64,000 nucleotides of DNA from Pocillopora verrucosa (lineage: Eukaryota; Cnidaria; Anthozoa; Scleractinia; Pocilloporidae), in assembly GCF_036669915.1 (NCBI RefSeq), contig NC_089315.1, positions 9,572,874 through 9,636,873 on the forward strand, given 5' to 3'. Positions 12,653-25,094 of this stretch are shown in pieces; the first letter of the stretch is position 1, and every line of letters starts with the position of its first letter. A model generated the notes under the pieces. That model was not told where the DNA came from. It saw only the letters and a list, made by a program, of their open reading frames with translations, and did no database searches. Position numbers and translations under genes: made by a program.

Positions 12653-13150
12653 TCACTGTTTTCGTCGACTCTTTTTCTCTTTTTGGCCTCTTGACCAGGA
12701 CCTGAAACTGGGAGCAGGACACACCACCAACGGACGATCATTTAGGCTCTCCGAGTATCTGCCTCTCTGCCTCCTTGCTACATAATTCGATTTTGATGCA
12801 GACAAAAACTGCTGCTTTGATTTCATTCCTTCAAAGTTTTTACCACGAATACACAAACTGTAGCAGTTGCTCTCTGCGAAACTAGTGAGCCCCGGCTCAT
12901 TAGACTGAATGTTTGAACCCTTGGCAGGCAAACAAGTGACGACATGGTGTGAGCCACAATCTGAAGACGACTGAACGAGAGGTAATTCAGGGTCTCTTCG
13001 AGACAAAACTTTATCTGTTAATTCCTCAGTTTTCTCTTTTCGTTGAAGTAATCTAAATTGTCTTAACTGCTGAAGATGCCTTTCCAGTTCTTTGGCTGTG
13101 TGAGATTTCAGAAGAAAACGCGTTCTCTCATCCAGGTTTTCGTCAGACAT
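12653..13150 (-). CDS. Unrecognised basic protein, upstream half ending at in-frame TGA
   Basis: The start ATG at 13150 (MSDENLDERTRFLL) is preferred because a splice acceptor (GTTACAG) sits 17 bases upstream of it, so upstream in-frame codons are probably intron. The 165-residue product has a charged helical N-terminus (ELERHLQQLRQFRLLQRKEK, coiled-coil like) and a basic tail (KEKKSRRKQ). Translation stops at TGA 12655-12653, after which the same frame stays open for another 171 codons. I do not recognise the family. An intron in the 5' UTR is inferred. Confidence 0.5.
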   Translation of the reverse strand: MSDENLDERTRFLLKSHTAKELERHLQQLRQFRLLQRKEKTEELTDKVLSRRDPELPLVQSSSDCGSHHVVTCLPAKGSNIQSNEPGLTSFAESNCYSLCIRGKNFEGMKSKQQFLSASKSNYVARRQRGRYSESLNDRPLVVCPAPSFRSWSRGQKEKKSRRKQ

Positions 13151-14341
13151 GTTTGCTTCCTTTTGTCCTGTAACTAATGGTAAACGCTTGGGCAAAAATT
13201 GTTTGGTATGGGCGACCCACAATAAAATGAAATAAACACGAAACCGATCCACTTCACAGATCATTATCTTGATTATCTCCGGAAAATAAGGGAGCTTTGA
13301 CAAAACTCCTTCTTCGTTTCTTGATGACGATGCTTTTTAACAGTTTTGTTTATGTGTTATCTTTCAGCCAGAGAGAGAAACAATTCAGTACCAAATTAAT
13401 AATTCTGTTTTGGGAACAAAAATTGAACGCCAGCACTGATGGATGTAAGTGTCAATGAAATTTTGCGGAATTTATGTAAGAGTAAACATGTACTTTTATT
13501 TTTGTTGTGGTGTAGTTTTACTCATGTTATGAATATCATCAATATTTTGTGGATAAAATTTCTAATAACTCTTACATAAATGTAAACGTTTTCGCCGTTG
13601 ACGAGACGTCATCTGTGCCCTCATCCAAATTAGTACCTACTTAACACAAACTTGTTAACACATGTTCAGGTTTGCTTCGCGAAAATAACCCGTAAACTAT
13701 TCTGATGACTGATAAATTTTACACTTATTTTGGCCATTGGTTTGTCTTCATCTGTTCCCATATCACACAGTAGTAGTTCACACGAAAATCTTAACACCTG
13801 TTGTATGCTTCTTGAAAATTACCAGTAATGTGAACTCTCTTGACACGATCAGGACAAACATAGCTACTACGTATTTAACCAGATCTTTACTTTAGTATGA
13901 TAGCTGTTTATAGGCCACTGAGTTTTCCATGATGTTTCATTTATTCATTAGGTTTCTCTTTTCTTTTGTGAAGTTCAAAAAAGAGACGTATTTGTAATTG
14001 TAAATTTTGAAATCAACTTTGTAACATCAGTAACCTGAAAAAGACCCATATATAAAAACTTGGTGGATTAGGAACCGACTGCCACCTAATTTGCCATTGA
14101 AATATCACAAAAAGTACTGGAGAAGTCTACTTAGTCTGGCAAAGGGACTAAGGTTCCCGTATCAAAGAAACAACTAAATAACGATAGTCAATGTCTGTGT
14201 CATTGTGTCACTCTGCTTCACACATAATATATTACATAAAACACACATGCGGAAGCAGGTTGATTTACGTCTGTAAAGAGTGACAAGAACAGTTAATGGT
14301 TTAAACCAGGCCGGGGAAGGGGGGGGACGTTGATCCTTGCG

Positions 14342-14429
14342 TCTGATCGTCTGGGTGAGGGTGGTCCTGAGTAGGACTGTTGTCAGTTGTAATGAACCTG
14401 AGCGGAAATCATTATCAGAGTCAAATGAC
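14342..14429 (+). repeat. Dispersed repeat family C, copy 1 (single arm)
   Basis: It matches one arm of the palindrome at 21875-22058. Shared landmarks are TCCTGAG-AGGACTGTTGT, then AACCTGAGCGGAA-TCAT, then TCAGAGTCAA. Confidence 0.7.
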
Positions 14430-14639
14430 AAAAGTTGTTTATCAATCGAGTGTCGAGGTCGGGATCGTGTTATTTTTATTAACGTTTCGCTTTTACATGA
14501 ACATTCAAAGGGCCTTTACTTTAATTCAAATTTTTAAGAATTCGTCATTCGTGTTCATATCCCCTTCTTGTTCACCACAAAAATATGGACCACGCTCAAA
14601 GTGGTAAGAGGTTGTCAAGTGTAAGAGCGCTTCACACCT

Positions 14640-14890
14640 CTGATTGTTTGCTTTCACGCAAGTGTTCGATGAGCGCTTCACAACCCTTTGACTTATGCTG
14701 TCACGCAAGTGTTTTGGTTGTTTACTGTCACGCGTGTGCTTCAAATTATTCCACAACTCTTTGGTTGTTTGCCGTCACGCAAGTGTTTCAGAGCGCCTCA
14801 CAATTCTTTGGTTGCTCACTGTCACGCGAGTGCTTCAGAGCACTCTACAACTCTGGTTGTTTACTGTCATTCAAGTGTTTCTGAACGTTT
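14640..14890. repeat. 46-bp tandem array
   Basis: The motif GTCACGCAAGTGTT or a close variant recurs near 14652, 14700, 14728, 14774, 14820 and 14866. The last four are spaced exactly 46 bases apart; one earlier unit is shortened to about 28. Each unit also carries GAGCGCTTCACAACTCTTTG. Open frames on the plus strand here come from the repeat and are not genes. Confidence 0.9.
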
Positions 14891-15168
14891 CATATTACTT
14901 TGGTTTCAGAGTGCTTTAACATCCTTTTGAAATCCATATTCAGGCCAGAGACTCTAAAGCGTGACAAGTATGTTGTAATCACGCAAGATAACAATTTAAT
15001 AACTTCAATGTGGACAGTGTAGGTGGCCCCAAGTGCAACTGTTGCTCGTCTTACTCTGGTTACCAAAGTACCCAACTTGCTAACGTTGTTGTCTGAACCT
15101 TCCATCAAAGCTAAATTCCAGGTTAGAACCAAAGAGTGCAGGCCAACAGCCGAGTGTTCTAAATCAAC

Positions 15169-18100
15169 TCACTTTCCCCCTTTGCTTCTGATAGTAGCAA
15201 TCTCTGTTATTCGAGCAAGTACACTGTCCATCATATCCAGAGAGTACAAGCCAGATTGAAGAGCCTTCCGACAAAAACAGACAAGTATCATCACTTTAAT
15301 AAATTCTCTGAAAGATACTGTCATGGTCTCGTTGCATAACTTTCAACTACCGCCATTGGAAAGGGTGAGCAAGAACAAAGCGCAAGAAATAACGCCCACC
15401 TTCTGCTACACGCGCAAACGTAAGCCAAGCTACAGGAATAAATAAATATGGAGACAACTTTTAATTCTCACAGTTTTTCAGAAAAAAATGAGTGCTAGTT
15501 GGGAAGGAGAACTTCCATGATAGACTTACCTCACATTGGTCTGCGAGCGACATTAGTTCCAGTGCTTTTCCATCAGGACTTTTAACGCTGAACTCAGTGT
15601 TCTGTTCCATATTTTTACCTTCAGAATTGAAAAAAAAAAGTTGTTTATAACCGTTATTTGAGCAATCAAATGCCATTTGGTCCACGAGACTATCAATACA
15701 AGGTATTGGACAAAATATCTATAAAAAAAAGCACCATAAAAGTAACCTTACTTTTATTTCCTGCCATTTCATCCCGTTTGTTTGCAAGTTCTGCTTGGTA
15801 TTGTAATCTGGTCACTTTCGATGCCTGTCTTAAGGGCTCCGTGAAATCCTTTTCGATTGTTGTGAAGTTTCTCCATACTGTAGTCTACGTTTCATGAAAA
15901 AGTAAACTGGTCAGAGATTTGAAGGCACGGGCCCGACAAATATCACAAACAGGAATTTCATATTTTGTAAGTAAATGAAATGTGAAGATGACAATGCCGG
16001 CTGAAATTCGAATTGCATAACGAGATTTTTAGACCTTAGGTGACAAAGGTGACGCACTCTGCTGAGCCGTTAGATGTCAGTCTGAAGCTTTAGCGAAACA
16101 ACGGTGGTAAAGTTTTGATCCAGGTGATTTAAGAACCCAGCACTCAGCACTTATCCTTTTTTAATTGGAAAAGATCGGACACATTCCAGCACGCGACCTG
16201 CTGATAATTTTCTGGTGGGATCTTTCTATCTATTTGATCATCCAATAACATGGTTGGTTGCGTGTACCTGCACAATGTACGCCTCCTTACTTGTCTCGTA
16301 TAAAAACCAAAGCTAGGTTACAATCATTATCCTGAACTGGCAGAGAACAGTGCCCCCCTCTCCCTCCTTACAAGGAGGGAACCTCGACACCCGTCTTTTC
16401 GCATGGCTAGGACCACAACTTTAAGTCAGCTATCGGGAAGTGCCAGTTGCTAGAGGTTCTACCGTAAGTTTCTTAATTGATACTCCATGTTAGTTACATC
16501 ACCTTGTCGCTCTCATCTCTAAGAAGAACAAATCTTAGGCAGTTCAGGGCTGCCATGACTCTACAAAGAGAGGAGTAAGATGCCTATCAAAACACAACTG
16601 AACGTATGACAAAAAATAATCATGTTCCATACATAAATTAAATAATTATTTAATAACCGTGTGAAGCTACTTTAAAGGGCCTCAAGAGAATTTTCCTCGA
16701 TGTAGTCTCTTAAATTATCACACTTTTTTAAAAGTACATAGAAGCTAAATTCATATGTCATAGTTACCTATCTGTTTCCTGTACCAGGTCCTTATCGGTG
16801 CCAGCTCCCGAGGGAGGTTTGAAAACTAACTGGAGAATTGACATAAGACGGCTGCCTTGAAACCAAGGTTCATCTTCTGATGTCTAAAAACAGAAAACAA
16901 AACGAATGCTATAACAAACTTCGCGATTTCTAAAAAGAAATCAAGTAAAAGTGCGCAGTCACGCTGGGCACTGTGATGCATTTTTTTTTCTAGCGACGCA
17001 AATTCTATTCCTGGCAAAAACTCTATGGTTTTAGGTCGCCAAATAATACATCGAGTTTCTTTGTTTGGTCCTACGATTGTTTGATATCACGCACATAAAG
17101 GAGCAAAAGACTTTCCTTAGCAGTATCTACAATGGTACAGGTGTTTTTGAAAATCAAACCAGACAACTCTTACACTTAAAGCTTGGTCAACTTGCTCTTT
17201 TAAGAGATGAATCAAAAGGCCTGCCACCCCGGGATGAGAACAATCTTGTAGAACAGTGCTGAAAAAAAAACCAATGTGAAAGAAATTGTTAATTTAGATG
17301 GTAACATTTTCGAGACAGTAAAGTAAATCGAACGCTGGTAAAGCACGTTTTATCATATGTATATATTATAGAGTTGAACCTGTATTAAACGGTCACCCAG
17401 GGGAAATGGCGGGGTGACCATTAATTACAGGTTGACTACTTCATACAGGTTCACAGAATAGGGGTGTTAATAAAAAAAACAACAACAACAACACGATAAA
17501 AAAACCACCATTTTAACCTATGAATGACATAAACACCCTAAACTAACATTGATTTCGGGAGATATTACTTGAAATATTATTTCAAGTTTTATTTGAGTGG
17601 TTCTGCTTAAGTGACCGTTCACTACAGGTGGAAGACAACAGAGACAGGCCGTCTGGGACAAGGTGAAGGGTAACCACGACCAATAGAATAGAAGTGACCG
17701 TTTAACAGAGGTAAAAATTACAGTAACTGAGCGGAAAAATTCGGGACTTTGACGATTAATATGGTGCCGCTTAATACAGGTTTGACTGTATACATAAAAA
17801 AAAGTTTCAAACGGTTATATTACTTGTCGGAATCTCAGGACGCGGTCAGTTACATATTTTCACACATAATCCTTAACAAAGGAGATAAACATTGTATGAT
17901 TTCTGGAAGATACTTCTTCCTTAAACATGATCCCTGTTTACAGTCCTGACGGAATTAGAGTCATGTGCCAGCCTCCTTGGACCAGATTTACCATCTCAAT
18001 AGTTGTAATAATCTTCTCTTATTTATATACAGTGTTAAGTTTTCTAAGTTGCTACAAGAGGCACACAAAATGTACCTACTATAATAATCCGTATCGACTT

Positions 18101-21100
18101 CTCGTGTCAAGCTTTGATACCAGATTCGGAAGGACTTGAACTGCTCTTAATCTCTGTGGCGCAAAGGAAAACAAACGCATCAAATAATCAAATGTCAACA
18201 ACGTTGAAATGTTGAGCACTTTTGGAGTGTGTGTTCTTAAGCATTCACATGTCTTTGAGGGTTGTTGAGACCAGAGGCATACAACTTCAGTAATACACTT
18301 CTGTTACGATCCACTGTGCGTTATACTTTTAGAGTATTGGTATTCACCAAGCAAGATAATAAAACTAAGACACTGATCGTCATCTTTGGAATTCCTAAAT
18401 TCCAAAACTTTCCAGGATTTTTTTAATGTTCGAGAAGTTGGTTTAAAGTGGCGTAAACACGACCATGCAATTAAAATATATATTTCTTTGTTTTTCTATA
18501 TAAAAAAATCATATTCAGTCTTTATGAACCCTACTCATTATTTCATGACTTTCTTCTTTTCCAGTAGCTCGTATGAAATCGGTAAGAACATCGCTATGAA
18601 CACATGTGCACTTACCAATTTCTTTGATGAACACATCGTCATAACATTTATAAGAGCCTGCCGTTAAAATACGAAACAAAACTTTAAAAACTTTCCTGTA
18701 CTAGGTACTGTCAGTGACAGAATTACGGTTAGATCGCATCCTGGTTAGCTCGCTCCCAGTTAGATCGCTCCAACCAAAAGTTAGATCGCTCCACTCGAAA
18801 GTTAGCTCGCTCCATCAAAAAGTGACTTTGCTGCCAACATAAGTTACTTCGCTCCATGTAGAAAACTAAGGTAAAAGTAGCAAAACTAACGTATCTAAAT
18901 TGATAGTTCATGACGTGAATATCTTACCGAACAATCTATTAATATCGCTCGCGCGCGCTTGAAATAAATCCGAGCTACGTAGAAAGAACAAATAAAGCGT
19001 CATGAAAGGGACTCACGAGGTGTAATCTCCTTTATTAATTAAAGATGTCGGATATCAGTTTCCTTACATCAAACAGCGAAAAGGGCCACACTGGATAGTA
19101 TTGGTACTTGAATGATCCTTTTCAATATGCTTCAGAATATAACGTTATATAATTTATTCCACGATCGGTAGCTTGGTGGCTAATCTGAAGGACAGAGTGG
19201 ATACGATGTACACGAATCGTCGTAAGACACATCATCACTTATAAACTTTAAAAATCATTGGTAAGTAATACTTTACAACATGGAGCGAAGTAACTTATGT
19301 TGGTAGCGAAGTAACTTTTTGGATGGAGCAATCTAACTTTCGATTGGAGCAATCTAACTAGGAGCAATCTAACCATGGTTCGATCTAACCGGATACCCAG
19401 TGACAAAATCAGCTGAAAATCAAACGTGGTGTCCACCTTAACAATGTCCATTAAATCTTTGAACTCGTACTGATTGTACACCAAACTCTTATCTTTCAGT
19501 CTTTTTGACAATGTCTCCAACAGTCCCTGAAAAGAGAAAAACGTTTATTAGTGCTAACATTATGAAAATTGATTAGGCGGTAGATAGTCGACACATTTAA
19601 ATTATAAGATGAATGTAAATTAGGAAAAACATTTTTGAAATATTAGCTGAAGCACTCACAAAATACACACCAAACCCTTGTAAATGACACCGTGTTCTGT
19701 TCTGCAAGGCAAAGGAGAAAGTTTAAGAGATTTACATTTATTGTAGTACTTTTTTTCCCTTTGCTAGCTAACAAGTTCAGCCAAAACCTTTTGTGTATTC
19801 AGGTGTTGAAAGTCTTTTGTAATCTCTAGTACAGAAACTTTTCAATAAAAAATACCTGAATATATCATATTGTTGTTCATCCATTTTTTATATTCTGTAT
19901 GTAGACACTAGTCCAATAGTATGTGCAACTAAATCAAAATTGCCTGAAGCTATTTACAATAATGATTACAAAGTATTTTGTATCCAATGCAGAAAAATAA
20001 GGAATAATCAGTATCCTACCCCCTCCCTTGGTTGCACCCCTGAGCATGGGTGTACCCTTTAGTCTCCCACTATTTATAAGAGAACAAATCTTGCGGTGCT
20101 TGGAATTAAAAAGAAATAAAACAATTTCTTCTAAAAATAACTGACCTGCTAAGAAGGAAGAGGATGCTTTTGATGTTGACTCTTAGTAAATATCTAAAGC
20201 TGTGAAAAATATACAAAAAAGGTTTTTTTCCAAGAGTTGATAAATACTTCAGTGGGAAGAAAGAGACTAAGGCCACCCTTCAACTTACTAGTAGTAAACC
20301 TTTTACTCCCAAGATCTAGATATGAATTCTCCCAGCTGTCTGCTATACATTTCTTATAATTTAAACTCTGAGAACTTGGTGTTTAATCTAAGAGTCATCC
20401 AACTGTTTTTTTTCCTTCTCATGAACTTTCCACTTGAAAATGTATTGGATAAATTCCCCTTTGGTCACTTACCTAAAAACTGCAGGGATATTTCTGTCTT
20501 CCATCTTTTCCACAAGTAGTAAATAAACAAAACAGCCAAGGCCTAACACTGGATAACAGCTTCTTTCTTGAAAACAGATAAAAAGGAAATTAAGTAAGCT
20601 AGAAACTTTATCTATTATTCTAAATACAAATTAAAGCCCTTAACATTTAAAGTACATTAATAGATTCATTGTAAATAATGACTCAAAGTATTTTTTAAAT
20701 GTCTTTGAAAACAGAGCCATAGAAGAGCATTTAAACATTCAACCAATTAACTCATGCTGGGCCCATTAATGATGCAAATTAAATTGCAATTTAAAAAAAA
20801 TGTGTAATCAAAAGGGAAAAGTTTTCAAAAGTAATGTTCAAGAGCAGAATCTAGAGTCAAATTTCTGATACCTTTTCAAATTTGAAGAGCCTCCTTAAAT
20901 TAGCCTCTTCTGCAATAAGTGGCTTTACTTCAGCCTTATGATGATAAAAGGACTGGCTAAAAGTATTTACAGAAAGTTTTATAGTATTATTTCAGTTACC
21001 TTGCTCATCCTCATCATCATATTCCTCTTCTGCGGAAACATCTCTGTCTGAAGTCTTGTTTGATTTTTCTTGAACATTGTTGTATGTTTTAGAAGTGTAT

Positions 21101-24100
21101 TCCATGAGGTACAGATACGATCCATTAGCCATATGAATGAATTTCTATTTAAATATAAAAAAAGAATAGTGAAAACAACAGTTAGCCATGATTACATTTG
21201 TTGATTAGTAATCTTAACAGTGTAGTCTGATTATCTACATGAGAGTACAGTTGGGAAGGACTGTTGGAGGTAATAAATGACTGAAATTACAACAACCTAA
21301 GTGGAAGTCATCATTGGAGTCATGACTTGACTCAAGTGATATAAAAATGGTTGTCAGGATGTAAGTCACTAATACTGATCAAATGAGTCCTCTAAGAGTC
21401 TACACTCAACATAACAATCAGACAACATGATGCCAGCTCTTGGTTCATGTCTATCTAAAATTATGAACATACCATAATTTCCAGTGCAATTGTTCTGTAT
21501 TCCATTACAGTCAAAGAACATTTCTCCTCAGAAATGGATTCATCATCCTCATTATCAGGGTCTGCATTTTCTTTAGAATGTTTTTCTAAATCCACAAAAA
21601 CCAATGGATAATCCAAGAGCTGGATCAAACTGTACAAATAGGATAAAACTATGTCAGAGATTTTAAGAATACATTATCGACATTTTTTATACAACTGACA
21701 CTTCATACAACTAATAAACAATTGCTTACCAAAGTGGAAGTGAATAGTGGTGGGTATTTACCAAGCCACAAAGGTAAATATCAACTACTTTGAACAACAG
21801 AGATGAATAGTTGTTTTCATATACACCACACAGATACAAAATTAATAAAAAATAGTTTTATTATTTGTAGAGTATAGTTTGATTGTCTGAATGAGTGTAG
21901 TCCTGAGAAGGACTGTTGTTGGTAGTGGTGACTGACATTCGACAACCTGAGTGGAAGTCATCATCAGATGATGACTTCTGCTCAGGTTGTTGAAATGTCA
22001 GTTACTACTACCAACAACAATCCTTCTCAGGACTACACTCACCCTGATGATTAAACTACACTATTACAAGTTACCCCCAGGTTTACCGTAGTTTTATCAT
22101 TTCTTTCAATAAAATGGTCAGAAATTAAACTATTGATGTGTGGTTTGTCATGGCTGCTCAAGGGGTAAATAGTACTTGCTATTCACTTCTAAACTAGCTA
22201 ATCAGCACTTCCGATAATCACTTTTCACCTTTGTGGTATATAAATAATAAAAATATGTCTCATTATCAATTGGTAATGTGCACATTCCTCATTTTAAACT
22301 GCTATTTGAAGTCTTAAATTTATAAATTATCAAAGAATTTCCCCTTCTCTTATTATTGACTAACTTCTCATTATTGATTGATTGTCTGATTGTTACCCTC
22401 ATAAAGCTAGTTAAGTTTCTTATCTGTCCTAACTTAAATCAATTTTGTTTTGAATTGATTTTAACTACACTAAGTGTCAATAAATTACACCAAGTTATTT
22501 CACACAAAGTAAAATAAATATTACACTAAAATGGCTCAAAAACCTTCCAATCAAAGCAAAAAGTTATTTTATTTGTTATTTGTTGATTAAATAAATGAAC
22601 AAAGAACCTACCATTTGATAATCTCTGGTCCTAATTGGCTGATGCAAGAACTTGAGGGGGACTAAAGAAACAATAAGTTAATTTTCTTTTTATTTCATAT
22701 CCACTTAAAAATAAATAGAAATAAAGTTTTTATATCTGGTTATGCAAAATTTATATCTTGCTTATTTTTTATCTTCACTCAGTTGAAGGCTTAAGACCTA
22801 ACTGTATGTACAAGAGCTGGTTATTGAAGATTGTTGCATCTTAAAAAACTGCTCATACCAATCAGCTTTTATTTTGAAGCTAATGTTTCAATAGCATGTC
22901 TTTATGTTTAAGCTTAGTAAATGTCTCTTCTATGGTCTTATATTCGTCTCACCACTCTCTTCTATTACTTTGTCACTCTCTTGTCATTCTGTCATTTAAG
23001 GATACTACAGGTAGATCTTAAGTCAATGGATTATCTACAGCTTTTGTAAATATACTTACTATTTCAGCAGAGGATGATTGCAAGCTGACTTCCTGCACCA
23101 ATGGTCTGAGAAAATCCAGTACATGTTTCATGATGGATGGCATTTTCAGACATTCACTGCCAGACTCTTTCTCTGTCTCTATTTCATCTGAGAGTTGAAT
23201 ACCTTTGATGTATCTTGTCACACATGGAAGTGCCATACCAACATACTTTGACTTCTTCTCTTGCAGCCTGTGTATTGCTTAAAAAAAAAAGAAAAACGAA
23301 GCAACTAAAAACCTGAGGAAAACACCTTCTAAAGGAAGAAAAGACATGATTACTCACCCAAATCTTTTAGCTAAATGTCTTCTTTATCATATCTTGCATT
23401 ATATTTTTTATTTACCTGTCTTAAGGGTATCCAGCAGAGTAACAAAATTGTTAAAATGGCAGTCTGTCCCAGAGTCAAGTTGTTCCAACACTCCAATGCA
23501 AACCTCCTTTGCACTGCATCTCTGTTAGTTTCACACCAATAATTCAATATTTGAAATAAACTTTTATCTTAAAAAAAGAATTGTAACCACCTGAAAACAC
23601 ATGAGATCTCTGATATTTAAATATTTTATAATTCAAATGTCAACTTAATGCATTTTTTCATCATAGACAAAAATAGAGTATTTTCTTTGAAAAACAAAAA
23701 AAAGAAATAAACTTCAACAAAACTGGTTTTAGTAGAATCCTGAAACAGGCCTAAAATGGCAAAAGAACCATTAGACATTTTTTTTGTACTTGTAGATATC
23801 TAAGTGCACAGCATATAATATTACTCTGATAAAGGGTGATCATAGTTAGAAACATAATTTTTATCAGTCTTCAGCTATGACATGAAGGCAAATTAATCAC
23901 AACTGTTTGTTTGTTATGGTTTTAAACCTTCCAATTTGTTTCATTTAGTAGAAACAGAAGCTAAATGAAAAACCAATAACTGCACAGCTCGTCTCCACTT
24001 TGTGAAAAGTAACTTAATTTGCTTACCTCAGCGATTAATCGAAGGATTTTCTTTCTTTCTTCAAGAGCATCTGATTCAAAGTCATCAGCAATAGCTTGAG

Positions 24101-24988
24101 ATATGACTCCAATTAGTTCCCAACCAACAAATTCAAGAGCATCCTGTGCATACACAAAACAAACGTCAACTCAGGGCTGCAATGAATAGGTGTGACCTCT
24201 GCCGGTGATAATCACTAAATCAAATGTTTTGTCAACAGGAGCAGAAGTCAACTTGATAACAGAGTCAAAAAATTCAACTCAAGTTATCAAAATCAGTCAA
24301 TCACTTAAAGCACTCATTTCAAGACTACCTTATCAGAAAGACTTGACAACATGGCAAAGAGTGCCTCCCAAGCTCAAACCATTAATCATTTCACAAGAAC
24401 AAACCCACTTTAGTACTGATAAACAATAAAACTTAGTTTCTGCTCTTTAAAAGTACTGATTATACGAAAAAAAATTTTGATCATGATCCCAATGTGTGGC
24501 TCGGCAATTAAACTTCATTAGGCGTGGGTTTAAATCTAATGAGATCCTAATGAAAGACTTTCCTTCTCACGGTCGTTTAGCTGTTAGCTGTGGCACGACC
24601 CAATTTCTTTATCTTCATGTATTAGAATCAAATGAACTGGGCATAGAATAATTTATGCAATATTTCAAACCAGAGACACAAAATTGTAAAACATCTAGAA
24701 TATTAATTTAATGACGTTTAATAATTCTTATCGATGGTGAACAAATGTTCACAAACCTTATGGTCAGATCGAGTCAAGCATTCCAAAAGCCGGGTCCATT
24801 TTCCACCACTAACGCATTTCTGAGCAGCTACCAAGATGAGGTGGGTATTTGGTTTCTCTGTGCACTGCAGGAAACATATAATGAGCCTTCGGTAGTATTA
24901 ATAGAGCTTTAATGCGCGCTCCACCAAAAGCAACACTTACAAATTTTGATAGACTTTCCTGAAGTTCTTCAACATCATCGTCCGCCAT
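15169..24988 (-). CDS. GLMN: Glomulin (RBX1/cullin-RING ligase regulator)
   Basis: Twenty minus-strand exons: 24988-24941, 24864-24757, 24143-24027, 23521-23416, 23277-23060, 22661-22612, 21629-21473, 21144-21000, 20566-20473, 20199-20146, 19701-19671, 19526-19437, 18657-18616, 18153-18080, 17258-17174, 16883-16768, 16560-16503, 15884-15752, 15618-15530 and 15264-15169. All phases join, giving 636 residues (human about 594). The match to human glomulin runs end to end: GWELIG near residue 60, KGLGLLETL, ALINVMTMC, HPGVAGLLIHLL, WFQGSRLMSILQLV, VMAALNCLRFVL, and the C-terminal YSLDMMDSVLARI. Glomulin is a HEAT-like helical protein whose C-terminal part binds the RING of RBX1 and restrains SCF ligases; that function is family knowledge. 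The acidic insert near EEEYDDEDEQ is longer than in human. Several introns carry mobile elements, and one intron is mostly a single foldback element. Confidence 0.93.
17371..17790. mobile_element. MITE with pogo/mariner-like inverted ends
   Basis: The left end (GTTGAACCTGTATTAAACGG) and the reverse complement of the right end (GTCAAACCTGTATTAAGCGG) match closely. TA dinucleotides flank both ends, as expected for Tc1/mariner-type insertions. Internal motifs of the form GTGACCGTT-A-ACAGGT repeat the end sequence. No transposase frame was seen. It is in GLMN intron 14. Confidence 0.75.
18725..19394. mobile_element. Foldback element filling GLMN intron 12
   Basis: The arms at about 18725-18860 and 19278-19394 are inverted copies made of short subrepeats (GTTAGATCGCTCCA, GTTAGCTCGCTCCA, GTTACTTCGCTCCA and their reverse complements GGAGCAATCTAAC, GGAGCGAAGTAAC). 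The spacer is about 415 bases with no coding capacity. The whole unit is 670 bases inside a 779-base intron (18658-19436). Confidence 0.85.
20296..20410 (-). repeat. Dispersed repeat family B, copy 2 (partial)
   Basis: It begins CCTTTTACTCCCAAGATCT and follows family B for about 110 bases before similarity is lost. It is in GLMN intron 9. Confidence 0.55.
21220..21330 (+). repeat. Dispersed repeat family C, copy 2 (single arm)
   Basis: A diverged copy of one arm of the 21875-22058 palindrome (GTAGTCTGATTATCT, then AAGGACTGTTG, then AACAACCTAAGTGGAAGTCA). It is in GLMN intron 7. Confidence 0.65.
21875..22058. repeat. Near-perfect palindrome, two family C arms head to head
   Basis: Two arms of about 91 bases are inverted around position 21966 with essentially no spacer: the centre reads GTCATCATC-A-GATGATGAC, and the outer ends read TAGTTTGAT and ATTAAACTA. 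The arms contain TCCTGAGAAGGACTGTTGTT and its complement. It is in GLMN intron 6 and would form a long hairpin in the pre-mRNA. Confidence 0.9.
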
Positions 24989-25094
24989 CTTTGAAAAGTT
25001 CCCTTTTTTGCTTTATATATGCATCACTGTACCGTCAAAATCAAATACCGCTGACCAAGTAATCGTGCTGGTAGATTTAGAAATACGATGAGTG

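Larger units (their letters stand above)
13168..15168. other. Intergenic region between the basic-protein gene and GLMN
   Basis: It holds one copy of dispersed family C (14342-14429) and a 46-bp tandem array (14640-14890). No gene was seen in the rest. The neighbouring genes run in the same direction on the minus strand, so this should contain GLMN 3' UTR and the promoter of the basic-protein gene. Confidence 0.5.

Noticed and set aside
14585..14930. Several overlapping plus-strand open frames
   Set aside because: Three frames open at once through the 46-base array; repeat artefact.
19395..19436. Use of a donor at the edge of the foldback element (GTATCC) for GLMN exon 12
   Set aside because: The AAG-GTGGAC donor at 19437 keeps the frame with exon 13 (ALINVMTMC) and matches human glomulin spacing; the other does not.
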